Part shown: piece by piece, positions 38,726-48,874 of the stretch
Layout: each line of letters opens with the position of its first letter
How positions within the stretch are numbered: position 1 is the first letter of the stretch
Source of the DNA: Rhodocyclaceae bacterium
Lineage (GTDB): Bacteria > Pseudomonadota > Gammaproteobacteria > Burkholderiales > Rhodocyclaceae
DNA: 64,000 bases
Reading direction: 5' to 3'
Assembly (NCBI GenBank): GCA_030824275.1
Contig: JAVBXY010000016.1
Location: forward strand, 51,807-115,806
Notes under the pieces: model-generated
Seen by the model: only the letters and a program-made list of their open reading frames with translations
The model's database searches: none
What the model was told of the DNA's origin: nothing
Translations under genes and position numbers: made by a program

Positions 38726-41254
38726 CTAACGTGGAAGCAGTATTTCGAAAACCGCACCGCCCTCGGGGCGATTGCGGGCGGCGATGCTGCCACGATGGGC
38801 GGCAACTATTTCCCGGCAAATGGCCAGGCCCAAACCCGTACCGCCCGCGCCGGTGCGGGTCTTGCTGCTCTGGATGAACTTGTCGAATACGGCCTCGACC
38901 TCGTCTTCTGGAATACCGACGCCGTTGTCGCTCACCTCGATGCGCCAGGCCGGTATCGAGGTGACTGGATCATTGGCACGGCGACCGCCATTCATTTCGG
39001 CTTCCTCCACCCGCAGCCGGACCAGGCCGCCCTTGTCGCTGAATTTGAAGGCGTTGGAGAGGACGTTGCGCAACACTTGCGCAAAGCGGGGGGCATCGAT
39101 CATGGCGGGAGCCTGCCGCTCGGGCGGGGGCAATTCAAGACGCAATTGCCGCTCCTCGATCAGGGCCTCGAATTCGAAGGCCGCACCATGCACCAGCTGG
39201 ATCAGGTCGCAGGGCTTGAGCTCATAGTGCATTTTCCCAGCTTCCAGCTTGGACAGGTCGAGCAGATCATTGACCAGCGCCAGCAGGCGGTCGCCCGCCT
39301 CAAGGATGCGTGTGAAATACCGTTTTGCCCGTGCCGTGCTGTCCTCGTCCGGCACACGGCCGCCAATTCGATCCTTGCCGAGGCGGGCAAAGGACAGGAT
39401 GGCGTGCAAGGGCGTGCGCAACTCATGGGACATATTGGCGAGGAACTCGGACTTGACGTGGCTAGCCTGTTCCGCTGCGTTCTTGGCCGCCAGCAGGTCG
39501 GCTGTGCGCTCCTCGACCAGTTCGGCCAGGTGGTCGCGGTGACGGCGAAGTTCCGCCTCCACCTCGCGCCGCGCGGTGATGTTGCGGCCGATGCCGCGAT
39601 AGCCCGAAAACCGCCCTTCCGCATCGAAAATGGGTTCGCCGCTGATGGAAAACCAGCGCGCTCCATCCTCAATCAGCAAGCGGTATTCAAGATCATGGAA
39701 GGGCTGATGGGATGCCAGCAGGGCTTTGTGCTCCGCCCATTGCGCCTCGCTCCAGTCGAGGGGAAAGTCCCAGCGGAACTTCCCCACCACGTCGTCGGCC
39801 ACCAGGTTTCCCTTCAAGCCTTTCCCGGACAGCATGGTGAAGCGGAACTCGGCATCCTGTTCCCAGTACCAGTCCGAGGATAGCTCCGTGAGTTGGCGAA
39901 ACCGTGCCTCGGAGCGACGCACTTCGGTCACGTCCTGATGAATGCCGACCACAAGGGACTCGCCGTGAACACCTCGTCCCAGCATCTTGCGCACGATGAC
40001 ATTGCGTGCCTCACCCTGACGGCGGCGATCAGGAATCACCAATTCAGTCTGCCGTGGCTGGCCGTCGGCCAGGATGCGGTAGTCGAGCGCCACCGACTCG
40101 TCGGCCACGCTACGCGAAAAGAAATCGTGGGCGGTATGGCCGACGATGTCGCCTGCCGGCATGCCGACCCATTCCGCATAGGCCCGATTGGCGATCAGGA
40201 TGCGCTGGTCGGCAGCCTTGACGACGATGGGCTCAGGCAGGGTATCCAGGATGCGTAACAGGAACTCCCGGTAGTTCTCCAGATTACGCTGGTCAGCACG
40301 CTGTCGCCGGGCTAGCAGATAGAAGACCACGCCGGTCAGGAGCAAAGTGGCGATAGTCCCGGTAAGGCCGATCAGGAAGGACTGCCTGCGGTCGATGCGC
40401 GCGACAAGCTTGGGGGTGCTGGCGAAGGTCAACTGCCAGACTCGGCCACCGGACGCCAGTGTGTGGGAGACCTCGAAGCGCGTCGCGACATCGTTCGCCG
40501 CTGGCATGGAATCGAACAAAAGATGGCCCGTCGCGACATCGGTCAAACGCAAAGTCACCAGTTCGGAATCGGACACCAGCAGGGTTTGCAACAGACGATC
40601 GGTGCGCACACCAACCACCACCACGCCGGCAAAATTCTCGCGCCGACGAGAGATGCTGTCGCTACGCCCTTGCCGGTAGAACGGCGAGATCACCAGCAGA
40701 CCGGGATGAACATCCTCGCCGCCGGTAATCAGTCGCAACGGACTGGAGTAGCTGGCATCCCCCCGGTCACGGGCCAGTTCGATGGCTGCTCGCCGTTCCG
40801 CTTCCGCAGCAAGGTCGAAACCGATGAGTCGTTCGTTGGCATCGGTAAGGGGCACCAGCGAGCCAAGAGGAAACCGGCCGGGACTGTCGGCACGGTCCGA
40901 TGGCTGGCGAAACGCCAGGCCCAGCCCCTGAAAGCCGGCACCGTCGCGCGTGCCCGGCAATCCCTGGACAAAGGAAACCCACTCCGCTGGCGCAAGGCGA
41001 ACGCCCGTGTTCAGCAGGCCGGATGCACTCTGGGCGAGTTGGGCATAGCCGGCAAGGCGTGTGTCGAAATCACGGACCAGGCGCCAGGAAAGGTTACTGA
41101 ATGCAGTCTGCGCGTCTATGCTCTCGACGCGCCGCATTTCCCGCACTGCCACCATCGTTGCAATGGCGCAAATGCAGAAGGCAAGGAGCGGCATGGCGCG
41201 ACCGAAAAACCGCGCACGCCTTGCTACCGGATGAAAAGTCGGCGCTGACAACAC
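38726..41254 (-). CDS. CHASE-PAS-PAC-HisKA-HATPase sensor histidine kinase; start codon uncertain
   Basis: CHASE-like DFDTRLAGYAQLAQSASGLLNTGVRLAPAEWVSFVQGL; KSEFLANMSHELRTPLHAILSFARLG; GTGLGLAICREIVAAHRG. Confidence 0.9.
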   Translation of the reverse strand: MLSAPTFHPVARRARFFGRAMPLLAFCICAIATMVAVREMRRVESIDAQTAFSNLSWRLVRDFDTRLAGYAQLAQSASGLLNTGVRLAPAEWVSFVQGLPGTRDGAGFQGLGLAFRQPSDRADSPGRFPLGSLVPLTDANERLIGFDLAAEAERRAAIELARDRGDASYSSPLRLITGGEDVHPGLLVISPFYRQGRSDSISRRRENFAGVVVVGVRTDRLLQTLLVSDSELVTLRLTDVATGHLLFDSMPAANDVATRFEVSHTLASGGRVWQLTFASTPKLVARIDRRQSFLIGLTGTIATLLLTGVVFYLLARRQRADQRNLENYREFLLRILDTLPEPIVVKAADQRILIANRAYAEWVGMPAGDIVGHTAHDFFSRSVADESVALDYRILADGQPRQTELVIPDRRRQGEARNVIVRKMLGRGVHGESLVVGIHQDVTEVRRSEARFRQLTELSSDWYWEQDAEFRFTMLSGKGLKGNLVADDVVGKFRWDFPLDWSEAQWAEHKALLASHQPFHDLEYRLLIEDGARWFSISGEPIFDAEGRFSGYRGIGRNITARREVEAELRRHRDHLAELVEERTADLLAAKNAAEQASHVKSEFLANMSHELRTPLHAILSFARLGKDRIGGRVPDEDSTARAKRYFTRILEAGDRLLALVNDLLDLSKLEAGKMHYELKPCDLIQLVHGAAFEFEALIEERQLRLELPPPERQAPAMIDAPRFAQVLRNVLSNAFKFSDKGGLVRLRVEEAEMNGGRRANDPVTSIPAWRIEVSDNGVGIPEDEVEAVFDKFIQSSKTRTGAGGTGLGLAICREIVAAHRGSIAARNRPEGGAVFEILLPR

Positions 41255-41258
41255 GCCG
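41234..41258 (+). repeat. 25-bp dispersed motif copy 11: AAAAGTCGGCGCTGACAACACGCCG
   Basis: At or upstream of start of CHASE kinase. Confidence 0.85.
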
Positions 41259-41315
41259 ACATTATGCCTCTATATCCTTGGTTATAGTGTGCCCATATCT
41301 GGGCGCAGGATTACC

Positions 41316-41543
41316 TCAGGCGCAGCTGTTGCCGGTGGACTCGGGTACGCCCAGTTTCTTGAGGATGGTGTCGAGCGGGCAGAACTTGGTGAAGCCACTC
41401 TGGAACAGATTGGCGCCGACGAAGGCGGTAAACCACAGCCAGGACAGCTTGCTCATGTCGATCTGGCCGCTGAAATGAGCCAGGGCCAGTGAAGTCATGA
41501 TGAAAAAGCCGGCGATGATGCGAACGATCTGATTGACGGTCAT
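41316..41543 (-). CDS. DUF2892 / YgaP-TM-like small membrane protein
   Basis: MTVNQIVRIIAGFFIMTSLALAHFSG...FTAFVGANLFQSGFTKFCPLDTILKKLG. Confidence 0.85.
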   Translation of the reverse strand: MTVNQIVRIIAGFFIMTSLALAHFSGQIDMSKLSWLWFTAFVGANLFQSGFTKFCPLDTILKKLGVPESTGNSCA

Positions 41544-41555
41544 GGGGAGATTCCT

Positions 41556-44500
41556 TTATCGGGGTTGGTGAATGCGGTCTTGCATTGCCGCGTAGTAGAG
41601 CACCGGAATGACGACCAGCGTCAGCACGGTGGAGACGAGGATGCCGAAAATCAAGGCCAGGGCAAGGCCAGAGAAGATCGGATCATCGAGAATGAACAAG
41701 GCGCCGAGCATGGCAGCGAGACCGGTCAGCACGATGGGCTTGGCACGGATCGCGGCGGCCTGAATCACCGCCTCGGCGAAGTCCATGCCATCGCTCACCT
41801 GTTCATTGATGAAATCGACGAGCAGGATGGAATTGCGCACGATGATGCCGGCCAGAGCGATCATGCCGATCATCGAGGTGGCCGTGAATTGGGCGCCAAA
41901 CAGGGCATGGCCAGGCATCACGCCGATGATGGTGAGCGGAATCGGCGCCATGATGATCAGCGGAACCAGATAGCTCTTGAACTGGGCCACGACCAGCAGG
42001 TAGATCAGGATCAGGCCGACGCCGTAAGCCGCACCCATGTCGCGGAAGGTCTCGTAGGTCACCTTCCATTCGCCGTCCCACTTCAACGCGTACTGGGCGT
42101 AGGGGTCTTTCGGCACCGAGATGAAATACTCGCCGATCTCCTTGGGCAATTTCGAGCGGATGTCGAACATGCCATATAGGGGCGAGTCCAGCTTGCCGCC
42201 CATGTCGCCGGTGACGAAGACCACCGGAAGCAGATCCTTGTGATAGATCACCTTCTCGCGCAGGGTGCGCTTGACCTCGACCACTTCCGACACCGGCACC
42301 AGATTGCCTTCGCGGCCACGCACCTTGAGTTTCAGCACCTGGTCGATACTGCTCTGTTGCTGGGCCGGCAGGACGATGCGGACGGGGATCTCGTACTTGG
42401 CGTCGCCGTCATGCACGGGCGTCACGTCCTCGCCGGAGAGGCCCATGCGCACCACCTCGACGATGTCCTTCTGGGCCACGCCCATCAGCGCGGCCTTGGC
42501 CTGATTGACGCGCAGGACCAGCTTTTCCGCGTCCTCGTCCACCGTGTCGTCGACGCCGACGATGTCCGCCGTCGCTTCGAAGGCAGCACGGACCTTGGCC
42601 GCCAGCGCGATCTGGCCGGGATAGTCAGGGCCGTAAATTTCGGCGACGATGGGCGACATCACCGGCGGCCCCGGCGGCACTTCTACCACCTTGGCGTTGC
42701 CACCATGTTTCTTCGCCACGGCGATCACCCGCTCACGGACGGAGACGGCGATCTCGTGGCTCTGGCGGTGGCGGTGCTTCTTGTCCACCAGATTGACCTG
42801 GATGTCGCCCATCTCCGGATTGCTGCGAAGGTAGTACTGACGGACTAAGCCGTTGAAGTTGATGGGCGCGGCAGTGCCCACATAGGCCTGGTAATCGGAA
42901 ACTTCTTCGACACCAGCGATCTCGGCGGAAATCTCGCGCAAGACTTTTGCCGTCTCTTCCAGCGGCGTGCCCACCGGCATGTCGAGGACGATCTGGAATT
43001 CGCTCTTGTTGTCGAAGGGCAGCATCTTGAGAATGACCAACTTGACCACGCCGAGACCGACGGAAACGAAGATCGCGGCGATCACGCCGATCCACAGCTT
43101 GCGACGGGCAGCGCGGCCCGTCTGCGGATCGAGCAGCGGTGCGATGATGCGACGGAAGAAGGCATCCAGCTTTTTCGCCGTCTTGTCTTCCGCTGGCGCA
43201 TGGCCGTGGGCAGCCGGCTTCATCAGCTTGAGGGCCAGCCAGGGGGTGATGACGAAAGCGATGGCCAGGGAGATGAACATGCCCATGGACGCATTGATCG
43301 GGATCGGGCTCATGTACGGCCCCATCAGGCCCGAGACGAAGGCCATCGGCAGCAGGGCCGCGATCACCGTGAAGGTGGCCAGGATGGTCGGCCCACCGAC
43401 TTCATCCACGGCGTTGGGAATGATGGCCCACAGGGGCTTTTCCGGTTCCAGCGTATGCCAGCGGTGGATGTTCTCGACCACCACGATGGCGTCGTCCACC
43501 AGAATGCCGATGGAGAAGATCAGCGCGAAGAGGGAAACGCGGTTCAGTGTGAAGCCGTAGGCCCACGAGGCGAACAGGGTGGCCGCCAGCGTCAGCGATA
43601 CGGCGACACCAACGATCACCGCCTCGCGTTTGCCGAGGGCGAAGAACACCAGCAGGACGACGAAGGCCGTGGCGAAGATCAGCTTGCCGATGAGTTTTTG
43701 CGCCTTGTCGGTGGCCGTGGCGCCGTAGTTGCGCGTCACCGTGAAGCCGACGCCGTCGGGAATCACCGTGCCTTTGAGGCTCTCGGCGCGGGCGATCACC
43801 GCCTCGGCGACATCGGCGGCATTAACGCCGGGCTTCTTTGACACGGACAGCGTAACGGCAGGCGACTCACCTTTCTTGTCACCATGCCAGACGTAACGCA
43901 CCGGCTGGTCCGGGCCATCCTCGATTTTCGCCACGTCGGCCATATAGATCGGCTTCCGGGCCGAGACACCTACCACCAGACGCTTCACGTCGGCGGCGGA
44001 TTCGATGTAGGTGCCGGTCTGCACCAGGATTTCCTTGTTGCCGGCGACCAAGTTGCCGGCAGGCTGCGAGGCGTTCGACACCTGCAAGGCCGCCTTCAGG
44101 TCCTGGGCCGTAACACCATGGGCGTTCATGCGTTCCGCATCCATGACGACGCGGATCACATGGCCGGGACCGCCGATGGTAGCGACGTCGCGGGTACCGA
44201 CGATGCGCTTGATTTCGCTCTCGGTGGCGCGGGCCACCTGCTGCATTTCAAACGCCGACTTCGCTGCGTCGGCAGCATGGAAGGTCAGGGTGACGATGGG
44301 CACATCGTCGATGCCCTTGGGCTTGATGATGGGCTCGCCGACGCCGAGGTTCGGCGAGAGCCAGTCACGATGCGAATTGATGGTGTCGTAGAGACGGACG
44401 AGGGCCTGGATCGGGTCCTCGCCCACCACGTATTGCACCGTGATCACCGCCATCCCCGGCCGCGACACGGAATACACGTGGTCGATGCCGGCAATGCGGG

Positions 44501-44723
44501 ACAAGACCTGCTCGGCCGGCCGCGCCACCAGCGCCTCCACATCCTTCGCCGCCGCCCCCGGAAAGGGGATGAAGACGTTGGCCATGGTGACGTTGATCTG
44601 CGGCTCTTCCTCGCGCGGCGTGATGAGCGTCGCAAACACGCCAAGCAGCAGCGCGATCAGGGCGATCAGCGGTGTCAGCGAGTTCTTGAGGAAGTACTCC
44701 GCAATGCGGCCGGAAATGCCCAC
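41556..44723 (-). CDS. RND-family efflux transporter permease (AcrB/HAE1-like)
   Basis: 1055 aa; FATLITPREEEPQINVTMANVFIPFPGA; typical RND TM blocks. Confidence 0.93.
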   Translation of the reverse strand: MGISGRIAEYFLKNSLTPLIALIALLLGVFATLITPREEEPQINVTMANVFIPFPGAAAKDVEALVARPAEQVLSRIAGIDHVYSVSRPGMAVITVQYVVGEDPIQALVRLYDTINSHRDWLSPNLGVGEPIIKPKGIDDVPIVTLTFHAADAAKSAFEMQQVARATESEIKRIVGTRDVATIGGPGHVIRVVMDAERMNAHGVTAQDLKAALQVSNASQPAGNLVAGNKEILVQTGTYIESAADVKRLVVGVSARKPIYMADVAKIEDGPDQPVRYVWHGDKKGESPAVTLSVSKKPGVNAADVAEAVIARAESLKGTVIPDGVGFTVTRNYGATATDKAQKLIGKLIFATAFVVLLVFFALGKREAVIVGVAVSLTLAATLFASWAYGFTLNRVSLFALIFSIGILVDDAIVVVENIHRWHTLEPEKPLWAIIPNAVDEVGGPTILATFTVIAALLPMAFVSGLMGPYMSPIPINASMGMFISLAIAFVITPWLALKLMKPAAHGHAPAEDKTAKKLDAFFRRIIAPLLDPQTGRAARRKLWIGVIAAIFVSVGLGVVKLVILKMLPFDNKSEFQIVLDMPVGTPLEETAKVLREISAEIAGVEEVSDYQAYVGTAAPINFNGLVRQYYLRSNPEMGDIQVNLVDKKHRHRQSHEIAVSVRERVIAVAKKHGGNAKVVEVPPGPPVMSPIVAEIYGPDYPGQIALAAKVRAAFEATADIVGVDDTVDEDAEKLVLRVNQAKAALMGVAQKDIVEVVRMGLSGEDVTPVHDGDAKYEIPVRIVLPAQQQSSIDQVLKLKVRGREGNLVPVSEVVEVKRTLREKVIYHKDLLPVVFVTGDMGGKLDSPLYGMFDIRSKLPKEIGEYFISVPKDPYAQYALKWDGEWKVTYETFRDMGAAYGVGLILIYLLVVAQFKSYLVPLIIMAPIPLTIIGVMPGHALFGAQFTATSMIGMIALAGIIVRNSILLVDFINEQVSDGMDFAEAVIQAAAIRAKPIVLTGLAAMLGALFILDDPIFSGLALALIFGILVSTVLTLVVIPVLYYAAMQDRIHQPR

Positions 44724-45998
44724 TTATTTTCCTTTCAGCTTCATGATGCCAAGGGCATTCATGACCATTTTCTCGAACACCGGTTCGGTGCTGCCCTTCT
44801 TCATCTTGCGCATGAAGTACTTTTCGAAACCGACCTTGGCCAGATGCACCCACTTGCCTTCGGAGAACCAGTTCACGTTGCGCGGCGGAATCTGCGGCAG
44901 GGCGACGAAGGCGACGCCAGTGTCGCCAAAGTCGGCGAGACAGACAGCGTTCCAGGTGGCCTTGTGGGTTGGCTCCTTGCCATCCAGCACCTCACGCAGG
45001 TTGTGCGCGGTGGCGGTAACCATGGACTCGATCATGTAGCCAGTCTTCGGCGCGCCCACCGGCACCGGTGTCGCTTCCACCGGCGGAATGGCGACGCAGA
45101 CGCCAACCGAATAGATGTTCGGGAACTTCGGGTTGCGCTGGTGCGCGTCGATCAGGATGAAGCCGCGCGGATTGGTCAGGCCCTCGATGCCGAAGACGGC
45201 GTCGATGCCCTTGAAGGCCGGCAGCATCATCGAGTACTTGAAGTCGAGCGTATGCTCTTTCTTCACCGTGCCATCGTCATTGTGCTCGGCGACATGCATC
45301 TTGCCGGCCTCGACCTTGGTCACCTTGGCGTTGCAGATCCACTTGATGTGGCGCTCGCGCATGGCCGACTCCATCAGGCCCTTTGAGTCGCCGACGCCGC
45401 CGAGGCCAAGATGGCCGATGTAGGGTTCGGCGGTAACGAAGGTCATCGGCACCTTGTCGCGAATCTTACGCTTGCGCAGATCGGTGTCCATGATCATGGC
45501 GAACTCATAGGCCGGGCCGTAGCAGGAGGCTCCCTGCACGGCGCCGACGACCACCGGACCTGGTGCCTTGACGAATTCCTGCCAGTTCTGCTCCGCCGTC
45601 ACCGCATGATCCACATGACAGATCGACTGGGTGTGGCCATTGGGGCCCAGACCCTCGATCTCGTCGAAGGCCAGCTTGGGGCCGGTGGCGATCACCAGAT
45701 AGTCGTAGTCGATGCTGCGGCCATCATCGAGTTCGATCTGGTTCTTGTCCGGATGCACGCGCTTGGCGCCGACGCCGATGAAGTCGATGTTCTTTTTCGC
45801 AAGGGCCGGGGCGATGTCCATCTCGATGTCCTCGCGCTTGCGCCAATCGACGGCGACCCAAGGATTCGAGGGCACGAAATGAAACTTCGGGTTGTTGGAA
45901 ATGACCGTGATGCGGTCTTCCTTGCGCGCCATCTGCCGCATTTCGTAGGCCATGGGCATGCCGCCGATACCGGCGCCGAGAATGACGATGTGAGCCAT
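44724..45998 (-). CDS. FAD-dependent oxidoreductase, sulfide:quinone oxidoreductase-like
   Basis: MAHIVILGAGIGGMPMAYEMRQ; IDYDYLVIATGPKLAFDEIEGLGP; GASCYGPAYEFAM. Confidence 0.8.
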   Translation of the reverse strand: MAHIVILGAGIGGMPMAYEMRQMARKEDRITVISNNPKFHFVPSNPWVAVDWRKREDIEMDIAPALAKKNIDFIGVGAKRVHPDKNQIELDDGRSIDYDYLVIATGPKLAFDEIEGLGPNGHTQSICHVDHAVTAEQNWQEFVKAPGPVVVGAVQGASCYGPAYEFAMIMDTDLRKRKIRDKVPMTFVTAEPYIGHLGLGGVGDSKGLMESAMRERHIKWICNAKVTKVEAGKMHVAEHNDDGTVKKEHTLDFKYSMMLPAFKGIDAVFGIEGLTNPRGFILIDAHQRNPKFPNIYSVGVCVAIPPVEATPVPVGAPKTGYMIESMVTATAHNLREVLDGKEPTHKATWNAVCLADFGDTGVAFVALPQIPPRNVNWFSEGKWVHLAKVGFEKYFMRKMKKGSTEPVFEKMVMNALGIMKLKGK

Positions 45999-46108
45999 GT
46001 ATGTCTCCTTTTGTAATAGTGATGAATCAGGCCACGCAATTATTGAATCCGCGACGCGCGAACGGCATTGATCCGCCTATTGGCACTATCTCCCGGCTTT
46101 ATCCCTAC

Positions 46109-47143
46109 TTAGCGAGGTGCCTTCAACGCCATTCCCGCCTTTACCGGCGACAGGCTGACCCGTTCGCCATCGCTGATGCCCGCCAGTACTTCGATGTCAC
46201 CACCGGAAACCGGCTCGCCCAGGCGCACCTGGCGCAGACGCGGCGTGCCTTTTTCGTCCAGCACATAAACAGCAGTGACTTCACCGCGACGTAGAACTGC
46301 CGCCGGCGGGACGGTGATTTTCTTCGCCTGGCCGAGGGTGAAATGGGCACGGGCAAACATGCCCGGCACCACGCCCTCGATGTTCTCGGGCAGGTAAAGG
46401 CGTGCCGTCGCAGTATGGCTCTTGCCATCGACGGTGGGCAGAATTTCGATGCGCAGGGCATCGACCCAGCGGCCGCTCTCAGGAAACTCTATGCGAGCCT
46501 TGGTGCTTTTCTTCACCTCGGCCAGCTTGTACTGCGGAATCGTCGCGATCACACGCAGGCCCTTGGGGTCGAACACGGTCACCAGCGGCCGGCCCGGCGT
46601 CGCCATTTCACCCAACTCGATCTGCCGCTCGGCAACGATGCCGCCAATCGGCGCGGTCACCGTACCATGGGACAGGGAGGCACCGGAAGCGCCAGCCGAA
46701 CCCTGGGCGCCCTTGAAAGCGGCCTCGGCCTGATCCAGCGCCGCCTTGCTGATGAATTTCTGGGCATGCAGACTCTTCGCCCGTTCATAGGCCACCCGCG
46801 CCTGGGCCAGACCGGCCTGGGCCGCCTGATCGGAGCCAGCGGCCTCACGTGCATCGAGTCGCATCAACAGCTCGCCAGCCTTGACTCGTTGCCCGGCCTC
46901 GGCCCGCATTTCGATGACGCGCCCCTGAATCTGCGCGGCCACTGTGGCCTGACGCACGGCCTCGACCATGGCTTCGGCGGGAAAGCCGACATCCACTTCG
47001 CGCGCCTGAACGATGACGCTGTCCGCCGCTTCGGCGGCAAAAGACCCGCTCGCCGGCACCAGGCCGGCGAGCGTGGCAAAAAGGACCGCCTGGAGGAGGA
47101 GAGCGCGATCCTTGGAGGAGGAGATGGAAGCGTGTGTCTTCAT
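46109..47143 (-). CDS. RND efflux periplasmic adaptor subunit
   Basis: GRVIEMRAEAGQRVKAGELLMRLDAREA; HlyD-like core; upstream of the RND permease. Confidence 0.9.
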   Translation of the reverse strand: MKTHASISSSKDRALLLQAVLFATLAGLVPASGSFAAEAADSVIVQAREVDVGFPAEAMVEAVRQATVAAQIQGRVIEMRAEAGQRVKAGELLMRLDAREAAGSDQAAQAGLAQARVAYERAKSLHAQKFISKAALDQAEAAFKGAQGSAGASGASLSHGTVTAPIGGIVAERQIELGEMATPGRPLVTVFDPKGLRVIATIPQYKLAEVKKSTKARIEFPESGRWVDALRIEILPTVDGKSHTATARLYLPENIEGVVPGMFARAHFTLGQAKKITVPPAAVLRRGEVTAVYVLDEKGTPRLRQVRLGEPVSGGDIEVLAGISDGERVSLSPVKAGMALKAPR

Positions 47144-47144
47144 G

Positions 47145-47168
47145 GAATATTATTATATGCTTATATTC
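47145..47168. promoter_or_regulatory. AT-rich inverted repeat immediately upstream of the adaptor gene (possible repressor operator)
   Basis: GAATATTATTATATGCTTATATTC, arms GAATAT/ATATTC, abuts the start codon. Confidence 0.4.
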
Positions 47169-47207
47169 GTTAAAAACAAGTGCCGGCGGTGTGAAATGAG
47201 GAAAGGA

Positions 47208-47232
47208 TGCCGTACCGCCGGCGCCGACTTTT
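47208..47232 (-). repeat. 25-bp dispersed motif copy 12: AAAAGTCGGCGCCGGCGGTACGGCA
   Basis: Intergenic between cbiX-like gene and RND adaptor gene. Confidence 0.85.
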
Positions 47233-47237
47233 AAAGC

Positions 47238-47606
47238 TTACTCCGGTGTCACCGTCATGGCATAGTCGGCCATCGCCGCCAGCACCGGATCGGCCTCGCC
47301 GACCGGTGGTGCAAGGCCGATCACCAGATCGGGATGCCGATCCATGGCGTTCGCCGCCATCTGCGGCAAGTCCTTCTTCACATGGCTACCAGCGGCCATG
47401 AAGATGGGCACGACGACGATCTCCCGTGCGCCCTGATGGACCAGACAATCCACCGCCTCATCGAAGGTGGGCCGCATGAGTTCGAGAAAACCCGGCTCGA
47501 TCAGCGCTGCCGGATCGCGGGCCAGGATGGCGTCACGGATGCGATGGAAGGGCGCCGCCCATTCAGGGTTGCGCGCGCCGTGACCAAACAGCAGGATGCC
47601 TTTCAT
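47238..47606 (-). CDS. CbiX/SirB-like sirohydrochlorin chelatase family protein
   Basis: MKGILLFGHGARNPEWAAPFHRIRDAI...EIVVVPIFMAAGSHVKKDLP. Confidence 0.88.
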   Translation of the reverse strand: MKGILLFGHGARNPEWAAPFHRIRDAILARDPAALIEPGFLELMRPTFDEAVDCLVHQGAREIVVVPIFMAAGSHVKKDLPQMAANAMDRHPDLVIGLAPPVGEADPVLAAMADYAMTVTPE

Positions 47607-48874
47607 TTCGTCTCGCCCTTCCAGGTATTGCGGCAACCGGTTTCGCGCACGAAAAGCGTGGCGGTCCAGCCGACGATGGCTGCGGCCGTCAACAGCAGCA
47701 GGCCGTTGTGCCATTCGGTTGCCGAGTAGATGCGCACGCCGTTTTCGATGCGTCCGTCCCAGGTCCGTTCCATCAGCCAGCCGGTCATGGGTTGCAGGAT
47801 GGCCGGGCCGAAGAACACGCCGACATTCACCACGCTGGTAGCCATGCCCGAGAGTTGAGGCGGATTCACTTCCTTGGCGCTGGCCCAGGACAGGGTGAAA
47901 CCGGCCGAGGCCAAGCCCATCACCGCGCACAGCGCATAGGTGGCCGGCAGCGGCAGACTGTCCACCGAAATCCAGACCAGCCAACCCAGCACATGAAGGC
48001 CCGAAGCAGTCAGCGCCACCGGCTTGCGCTTGCCCAGCGCATCGGAGATACGCCCCCACAGGGCAGAGCCCAGAGCGAAGCCGAGGAAGTAAATGCTCAC
48101 ATGATTGGAGGCGACGGCCCGTGTCATGCCCTGCATCTGGGTCAGATAGGGCACGGCCCACAAACCTGCGAAGGCGAAAAAGGCGCCCGAGAGGCCGGTG
48201 TTGGCGAAAAACCCGGGCCAGGTGGCGCGGTTCTTCACCACAGTCTTCAGCCCCGCCAGCCAGGCCGTGCGATCCACCTTGCCGGCGGGGCTGTCAGCCA
48301 CCCACAGGCGGCTGGCGAAGGCGATGGCAATGGAGCAGACGCCGACAATGACGAAGACCTGTCGCCAGCCGGCCGCCTGCGTGGCCCAGGCCAGGGGCGC
48401 ACCAGCGAGGATGGAACCGAGGTTGCCGATCAGCATGGACAAGCCGACCATGGTCGCAAAGCGGCGCTCCTCGAAGCCGAGGGCAATCAGCTTGAGCATG
48501 GCGATGAACGTGACCGAAACGCCCAGGCCGACAAGGGTACGGCCGGCGAAGGCCAGTTCAAAACTCGGCGCCAGGCCGAAGAGGATGGCGCCAACGCCAG
48601 CCACCAATCCACCCCAGAAAAGGATACGGCGCGGCCCCAGCGTATCCGCAAGGACGCCGGTAGGCACCTGCATCAGCGTATAGACGTAGAAATAGGTCGC
48701 GGCCAGGGTGCCGAGCTGGGCACCGCCGATGGCGAAGGTGGCCTGCAAGTCACCCGAAATGGCCGCCGGGGCGACGCGGTGAAAAAAGGACAGCAGGTAG
48801 GCGGCGATGGCAATCGCGAGTCCGAGTCGGATGGTCACGCTGCTCATGCCACCCGCTCGGTTCGCAATGGTCAT
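47603..48874 (-). CDS. MFS transporter
   Basis: 12-TM pattern; YTLMQVPTGVLADTLGPRRILFWGGLVAGVGAILFG. Confidence 0.92.
   Translation of the reverse strand: MTIANRAGGMSSVTIRLGLAIAIAAYLLSFFHRVAPAAISGDLQATFAIGGAQLGTLAATYFYVYTLMQVPTGVLADTLGPRRILFWGGLVAGVGAILFGLAPSFELAFAGRTLVGLGVSVTFIAMLKLIALGFEERRFATMVGLSMLIGNLGSILAGAPLAWATQAAGWRQVFVIVGVCSIAIAFASRLWVADSPAGKVDRTAWLAGLKTVVKNRATWPGFFANTGLSGAFFAFAGLWAVPYLTQMQGMTRAVASNHVSIYFLGFALGSALWGRISDALGKRKPVALTASGLHVLGWLVWISVDSLPLPATYALCAVMGLASAGFTLSWASAKEVNPPQLSGMATSVVNVGVFFGPAILQPMTGWLMERTWDGRIENGVRIYSATEWHNGLLLLTAAAIVGWTATLFVRETGCRNTWKGETK

Noticed and set aside
44929-44955. CAAAGTCGGCGAGACAGACAGCG in the SQR-like gene
   Set aside because: Requires a 2-bp deletion and encodes a conserved-looking ADFGDT region; below the threshold used for other copies.
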